This document shows, piece after piece, positions 3,481 through 7,420 of a DNA stretch of 7,420 nucleotides (position 1 is the first letter of the stretch; the number at the start of each line of letters is the position of its first letter). The translations under genes and the position numbers were made by a program. The notes beneath the pieces were generated by a model that worked only from the letters and a program-made list of their open reading frames with translations, was not told the origin of the DNA and did no database searches. This stretch comes from Actinomycetota bacterium (GTDB lineage Bacteria > Actinomycetota > Actinomycetes > Streptosporangiales > Streptosporangiaceae), in contig QGUZ01000252.1 in NCBI GenBank assembly GCA_003242605.1, forward strand, positions 1 to 7,420, read 5' to 3'.

Positions 3481-5771
3481 TGCACACCGACCGGACGGAC
3501 CGCCGGGGACACCGCCCGGGCCGGGGCGCCGGCATACCGGAGCGCGCGGACGACGCCCGGTGGCGGGACGCGCCGTGGAACGGCGGCCACCGCGGCGAGG
3601 GCGCGGGCCGCCGGGACGGGAACGGGTGGCACCGCGGCGAACCGGACGGCGGGCGGGACGGCGATCGGCGTGGCGAGCGGGGTGGCGAGCGGGACGGTGA
3701 GTGGGACGGTGAGTGGGACAAGGTGACCGGCCGGGCGAGGTTCGCCGCCGAGTACAGCCCGCGCGCCGCGCTCGCGTACGCCGTGCCCGTGCAGGCGACG
3801 ATCGCCCGCGGCGAGGTGCGCAACGTCGACTCCGAGACGATCCTCACCCTGCCCGGCATGCTCGCGGTGCTGTGGCACGGCAACGCGCCCGGGCTGGGCG
3901 TGCCCGAGGACTCGGGCCTCGCGCTCTTCCAGTCACCGAAGGTCGCCTACCGCGGCCAGTTCGTCGCCGCCGTCGTCGCCGAGACGCTGGAGACCGCCTA
4001 CGAGGCCGCGGCCCGCGTCCGCGTCGACTACGCCGCCGAGCCGCACGACGTCGTGCTCCGCGCCGACCACCCCCGGGCGTACCGGGCCTGGGAGGACGCG
4101 CCGGGCGAGGACGGGCGCGAGGCGGTGGAGCGGGCGCTGCGCGAGGCGCGGGTGAGCCTCGACCTTACCTACACCACCCCCGCCTACCACCACAACCCGC
4201 TGGAGCCGCACAGCACCGTGGCGGTCTGGGAGGACCAGGGCCTGGTGATCTACGACTCCTGCCCGGGCGCGGCCGCCGTCCGCGACACCCTCGCCGAGCT
4301 GTTCACGCTGCCGCCGAGCCTCGTGCGGGTGATCACGCCGGACGCCGGCGTCGGGTACGGCGGCGCCGCCACGACCCGGCCGCAGACCGTGCTCGCCGCG
4401 ATCGCCGCGCAGGTGACCGGGCGGCCGGTGCAGGTCACGCTCACCCGGCGGCAGATGTTCGCGGTGACCGGGTACCGCACGCCGCTGGTGCAGCGGGTAC
4501 GGCTCGGCGCGGACGGCCGCGGCCGGCTCGTCGCGCTCGGGCACGACGTGGTCGAGCAGACCTCCACGACCGCCGACCCGGCCGCCGGGCCCGGGGCGGC
4601 CGGAGGCCCCGGCCGGCCGGTCTGCGAGGTGCTCTACGACGTGCCGCTGCGCCACCGCACGCACACCGTGGTGCCGCTCGACGTGCCCGCGCCGTCGTGG
4701 TCGCGGACGCAGGGGGACCTGCCGGGCGTGTTCGCGCTGGAGTCGGCGATCGACGAGCTGGCGGCCGCGTGCGGCCTCGACCCGATCGAGCTGCGGCTGC
4801 GCAACCTGCCGGAGGCGGACCGCCCCGGCTCCGCGGCCGCCGGCCTGGCGGCCTGCCTGCGCGCGGGGGCCGAGCGCTTCGGCTGGGCGGGGCGCGACCC
4901 CGCCCCGGGCGTGCGGCGCGACGGCCGCTGGCTCGTCGGCACCGGGGTGGCGGCCGCCGCGTACCCGGTGGCGCAATCGCCCGCCGAGGCGACCGTGCGG
5001 CTCGACGCCGACGGACGGTTCCGGGTGCGCCTCGCCGCCCCGCGGATGCGGCCCGAGGAGCGGGCCGCGCTCACCACGATCGCCGCCGTCGTGCTCGGCG
5101 TCACCCCGGAGCGGGTCGAGATCGAGCTGGGCGGCGAGGGCGGCGCGGCGGCCGGGCCCCCGGCCCCGGCCGCGGCCGGCGGGGACGAGCCGGAGGACGT
5201 GGTCCGCTGGGGCATGCCGGTGGTGCGCGCCTGCGAGGCGCTCGCGGCGATGCTCGGCGAGCGGGAGGCCCACCCCGGCGTGCCGCTGGAGGCGCGGGCG
5301 CGGGCCGACGCCCCGGACGGGGGGCACGCCTTCGGGGCGCAGTTCGCCGAGGCGCGGGTGAACCTGGACACCGGCGAGGTCCGGGTGCCGCGGCTGCTCG
5401 GAGTGTTCACCGCCGGATCCGCGGCCGACGCGGACGCGCTGCGCGCCCGGTTCACCGGGGCGATGACGCTCGGGCTGTCGATGACCCTGTGCGAGGAGGG
5501 CGAGCTCGACGAGCGGTGGGGCGGCTTCCTCAACCAGGACCTGTCCCACTACCTGCTCGCCACCTTCGCCGACGCCCCGGACGTGGCGGCCCTGCTCCTC
5601 CCGGGCGACGGCCCCGCGCCGGACCCGGCGGAGGCCGACCGGCTCACCGGCCTGGGCACGTCCGGGACGGCCGCCGCGATCGCGAACGCGGTTCACCACG
5701 CGACCGGGATCCGCGTGCGCGACCTGCCCATCCGCCTCGACGCGCTGGTCGGCCGGCTGCCCACCGGCTGA
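3480..5771 (+). CDS. Large 'molybdopterin-binding' subunit homologue (PaoC/YagR-like), probably catalytically dead
   Basis: The 763-residue product aligns over most of its length with actinobacterial xanthine-dehydrogenase-family large subunits. Conserved blocks include KVTGRARFAAEY (81-92), RGQFVAAVVAET (158-169), YHHNPLEPHSTVAVW (236-250), RFGWAGRDPAPGVRRDGRWL (466-485) and AAAIANAVHHATGIRVRDLP (731-750). These frame an active site that is gone. The segment that normally reads like KGIGEIG has Gly724 in place of the catalytic Glu. The GGGFG(G/S)K loop reads GVGYGGA (290-296), RAPGE reads RTQGD (409-413), TDIGTGAR reads PRMRPEER (521-528), and the GG-x-x-G loop near 560-578 is Ala/Pro/Asp-rich. 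Motif comparisons are from memory of the family. An N-terminal extension of about 80 charged residues is unusual. ATG overlaps the previous stop and has GGGAG four bases upstream. The frame is intact and the third-position GC bias is kept, so it looks expressed. No XdhC-type chaperone gene is nearby. Confidence 0.88.
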   Translation: MHTDRTDRRGHRPGRGAGIPERADDARWRDAPWNGGHRGEGAGRRDGNGWHRGEPDGGRDGDRRGERGGERDGEWDGEWDKVTGRARFAAEYSPRAALAYAVPVQATIARGEVRNVDSETILTLPGMLAVLWHGNAPGLGVPEDSGLALFQSPKVAYRGQFVAAVVAETLETAYEAAARVRVDYAAEPHDVVLRADHPRAYRAWEDAPGEDGREAVERALREARVSLDLTYTTPAYHHNPLEPHSTVAVWEDQGLVIYDSCPGAAAVRDTLAELFTLPPSLVRVITPDAGVGYGGAATTRPQTVLAAIAAQVTGRPVQVTLTRRQMFAVTGYRTPLVQRVRLGADGRGRLVALGHDVVEQTSTTADPAAGPGAAGGPGRPVCEVLYDVPLRHRTHTVVPLDVPAPSWSRTQGDLPGVFALESAIDELAAACGLDPIELRLRNLPEADRPGSAAAGLAACLRAGAERFGWAGRDPAPGVRRDGRWLVGTGVAAAAYPVAQSPAEATVRLDADGRFRVRLAAPRMRPEERAALTTIAAVVLGVTPERVEIELGGEGGAAAGPPAPAAAGGDEPEDVVRWGMPVVRACEALAAMLGEREAHPGVPLEARARADAPDGGHAFGAQFAEARVNLDTGEVRVPRLLGVFTAGSAADADALRARFTGAMTLGLSMTLCEEGELDERWGGFLNQDLSHYLLATFADAPDVAALLLPGDGPAPDPAEADRLTGLGTSGTAAAIANAVHHATGIRVRDLPIRLDALVGRLPTG
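3666..3713 (+). repeat. Four 12-bp in-frame tandem repeats in the large-subunit N-terminus
   Basis: Four 12-base units, of the form CGG-x-GGTG/CGAG drifting to TGGGACGGTGAG, lie head to tail at 3666-3677, 3678-3689, 3690-3701 and 3702-3713. The last two differ by one base, and a partial fifth unit follows. They encode the tetrapeptides RRGE, RGGE, RDGE and WDGE, then WDKV, where the conserved KVTGRARF block begins. Two further HRGE copies lie upstream at residues 37-40 and 51-54. The pattern suggests expansion by replication slippage. Confidence 0.75.
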
Positions 5772-6004
5772 GCCGTACCGCAGCGCCGGGCCGCGGCCCT
5801 GAACCCGGTGATCGGCCGGGCCGTACCCCCTGCTGCCGATGCCGATCGCGCCCGAACGATTCAGCCGTTACCGTCCGCCGAATTCCGGACCCGGCCGCGG
5901 GGCCGCTGGTCACGGTGTGGCACGGTACGGTACGCCGGGTGGACCCCGGGGGAACGCGCGGACACGGCGGGCGTGGCGCACCGAGGTGAGGAAGAGTGGG
6001 AGAC
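5772..6004. other. Spacer between the large-subunit gene and the 6-phosphogluconate dehydrogenase gene
   Basis: These 233 bases hold no convincing gene. The first 50 bases carry overlapping GC palindromes that may end the upstream operon. Further on, CACGGT occurs twice exactly ten bases apart (5911-5916 and 5921-5926) and is followed by overlapping TACGGT. I find no good -35/-10 pair, although the change from the operon to a housekeeping gene implies a promoter here. A good ribosome site, AGGAAGAG (5989-5996), precedes the next gene. Confidence 0.4.
5788..5820 (+). terminator. Possible terminator of the three-gene operon
   Basis: Seventeen bases after the large-subunit stop, GGGCCGCGGCCC (5788-5799) is a perfect palindrome that could fold as a 4-bp stem. 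Next to it, CCCGG (5804-5808) and CCGGG (5816-5820) form a 5-bp stem with a 7-base loop. No U-tract follows. It is a weak candidate, supported mainly by its position at the end of the operon. Confidence 0.22.
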
Positions 6005-7420
6005 ATGACGAAGAAGGCAGTCATCGGCGTTACCGGCCTCGCCACGATGGGCAGGAACCTCGCGCGCAATCTCGCCCGGCACGGGCACGTCGTCGCGGTG
6101 CACAACCGGACGCCGGCCAGGACGAAGGCGCTGATCAGCGAGTACGGGCACGAGGGCGAGTTCCTGCCCGCCGAGACGCCCGAGGAGTTCGTGCGGTCCC
6201 TGGAGCGGCCCCGGCGCATCGTGATCATGGTGAAGGCGGGGGCGGCCACCGACGCGGTGATCCAGGAGTTCGCGCCGCTGCTCGAGCCCGGCGACATGAT
6301 CGTCGACGGCGGCAACGCCCACTTCGAGGACACCCGGCGGCGCGAGCGCGAGCTGCGCGAACGCGGCATCCACTTCGTTGGCACGGGCATCTCCGGCGGC
6401 GAGGAGGGGGCGCTCAACGGGCCGAGCATCATGCCCGGCGGCTCGCCCGAGTCGTACCAGGCGCTCGGCCCGCTGCTGGAGAGCATCGCCGCCAAGGTGG
6501 AGGGCGTGCCGTGCTGCACCCACGTCGGCCCGGACGGCGCCGGCCACTTCGTGAAGATGGTGCACAACGGCATCGAGTACGCCGACATGCAGCTCATCGC
6601 CGAGGCGTACGACCTGCTGCGGCACGGGCTCGGCATGCCGCCCGCCGAGATCGCCGAGGTGTTCCGCACCTGGAACTCGGGGCGGCTCGAGTCGTACCTG
6701 ATCGAGATCACCGCCGAGGTGCTCGCGCACACCGACCCGGCCACCGGGCGGCCGTTCGTGGACGTCGTGGTCGACCAGGCCGAGCAGAAGGGCACCGGCC
6801 GGTGGACCGTGCAGACCGCGCTCGACCTCGGGGTGCCGGTGAGCGGCATCGCCGAGGCGGTGTTCGCCCGGTCGCTGTCCGGCAGCCCGCGGCTGCGCGA
6901 GGCGGCGCGCGGCCTGCCCGGACCGTCCCGGTTCAAGCTGGAGCAGCGGTTCGCCGACGACGTCGAGCAGGCCCTGTACGCCTCGAAGATCGTGGCCTAC
7001 GCGCAGGGCTTCAACCAGATCCAGGCGGCGAGCGACGAGTACGGCTGGAACATCGACCTCGGCGCGATGGCGACGATCTGGCGGGGCGGGTGCATCATCC
7101 GGGCCCGGTTCCTCGACCGCATCCGCGCCGCGTACGCCGCCGACCCGCACACCCCGACGCTGCTCACCGACGACCACTTCGCCGGCGCGCTCGGGGACGC
7201 CCAGGACTCCTGGCGGACCGTGGTGTCGATCTCGGCGCAGCTCGGCATCCCCACCCCGGGCTTCGCGAGCGCGCTCGCCTACTACGACGCGCTGCGCGCC
7301 GAGCGGCTGCCGGCCGCGCTCACCCAGGCGCAGCGGGACTTCTTCGGGGCGCACACCTACCGCCGCGTCGACCGCGAGGGCTCCTTCCACACCCGCTGGG
7401 AGCTGCCCGACCGGCCGGAG
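6005..7420 (+). CDS. gnd: 6-phosphogluconate dehydrogenase, decarboxylating, NADP-type (3' end outside window)
   Basis: The enzyme oxidises and decarboxylates 6-phosphogluconate to ribulose 5-phosphate in the oxidative pentose phosphate pathway, making NADPH in the cytoplasm. The visible 472 codons have the Rossmann dinucleotide motif GLATMGRNLARN (11-22) and HNRT (33-36), the pattern that recognises the NADP 2'-phosphate. Substrate-site blocks are DGGNAHFEDTRRRE (101-114), GTGISGGEEGALNGPSIMPG (126-145), and HFVKMVHNGIEY (181-192) with catalytic Lys184 and Glu191. The family signature DQAEQKGTGRWT (257-268) is also present. The residue after HNGIEY is Ala193 where Gly is usual. The frame is still open at the window edge at FHTRWELPDRPE; at the usual length of about 470-480 residues only a short C-terminal tail is missing. 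ATG 6005 follows AGGAAGAG with 8-base spacing. It appears functionally unrelated to the upstream operon. Confidence 0.96.
   Translation, partial: MTKKAVIGVTGLATMGRNLARNLARHGHVVAVHNRTPARTKALISEYGHEGEFLPAETPEEFVRSLERPRRIVIMVKAGAATDAVIQEFAPLLEPGDMIVDGGNAHFEDTRRRERELRERGIHFVGTGISGGEEGALNGPSIMPGGSPESYQALGPLLESIAAKVEGVPCCTHVGPDGAGHFVKMVHNGIEYADMQLIAEAYDLLRHGLGMPPAEIAEVFRTWNSGRLESYLIEITAEVLAHTDPATGRPFVDVVVDQAEQKGTGRWTVQTALDLGVPVSGIAEAVFARSLSGSPRLREAARGLPGPSRFKLEQRFADDVEQALYASKIVAYAQGFNQIQAASDEYGWNIDLGAMATIWRGGCIIRARFLDRIRAAYAADPHTPTLLTDDHFAGALGDAQDSWRTVVSISAQLGIPTPGFASALAYYDALRAERLPAALTQAQRDFFGAHTYRRVDREGSFHTRWELPDRPE

Noticed and set aside
3933..5699. Long minus-strand frame opposite the large-subunit gene
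   Set aside because: It is antisense to a gene with clear family homology, and its product is repetitive and without motifs.
3480..5771. Large-subunit gene as a plain pseudogene
   Set aside because: The frame is open over 763 codons with coupled start, kept codon bias and well-conserved blocks throughout. Changes cluster at the cofactor pocket, which fits a pseudoenzyme better than decay. Recent decay cannot be fully excluded without orthologues.
3480..5771. Carbon monoxide dehydrogenase large subunit (CoxL)
   Set aside because: The characteristic AYRCSFR-type active-site loop is absent, and the overall pattern, with a PaoB-type [4Fe-4S] FAD subunit, is PaoC-like.
5808..6008. Possible 66-codon gene whose stop overlaps the gnd start (ATGA)
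   Set aside because: The overlap is suggestive of coupling, but the frame has no ribosome site at its GTG start, weak third-position GC bias in its first half, a rare TTA codon and no recognisable motif.
5861..7390. Long minus-strand frame opposite gnd
   Set aside because: 6-phosphogluconate dehydrogenase is unmistakable on the plus strand; the antisense product shows no recognisable motif.

Overview
The window is very GC-rich, with codons ending mostly in G or C, several GTG starts and purine-rich Shine-Dalgarno sequences. This fits a high-GC actinomycete; the protein style suggests a Streptosporangiales-type organism, which is inference only. No RNA genes, insertion sequences, phage genes or CRISPR arrays were seen.

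Left part (1-1759, minus strand): the N-terminal 121 codons of a PAS-like sensor or regulator gene run off the left edge. About 500 bases of apparently non-coding DNA follow. Next comes a complete GTG-started gene for a metallo-beta-lactamase-fold protein with an N-terminal four-cysteine zinc ribbon. A 163-bp divergent promoter region (1760-1922) separates it from the plus-strand operon. That region holds a perfect 14-bp palindrome and an A/T-rich patch unusual for this DNA.

Centre (1923-5771, plus strand): a tight three-gene operon encodes the small [2Fe-2S], medium FAD/[4Fe-4S] and large subunits of a xanthine-oxidase-family enzyme of the PaoABC (YagTSR) aldehyde-oxidoreductase type. The small and FAD subunits keep every cofactor ligand that can be recognised. 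The large subunit has an open, well-conserved frame but has lost the catalytic glutamate (Gly724 in its place). It also carries altered residues at every other molybdopterin-contact motif I could align from memory of the family, and has gained a roughly 80-residue repetitive, charged N-terminal extension. This looks like a molybdenum hydroxylase turned pseudoenzyme with its electron-transfer partners kept, and it is the main discovery candidate here.

Right part (5772-7420): a 233-bp spacer with only weak regulatory signals, then a nearly complete NADP-type 6-phosphogluconate dehydrogenase gene (pentose phosphate pathway) that is still open at the window end. No XdhC/PaoD-type molybdenum-insertion chaperone gene is present on either side of the operon within the window.
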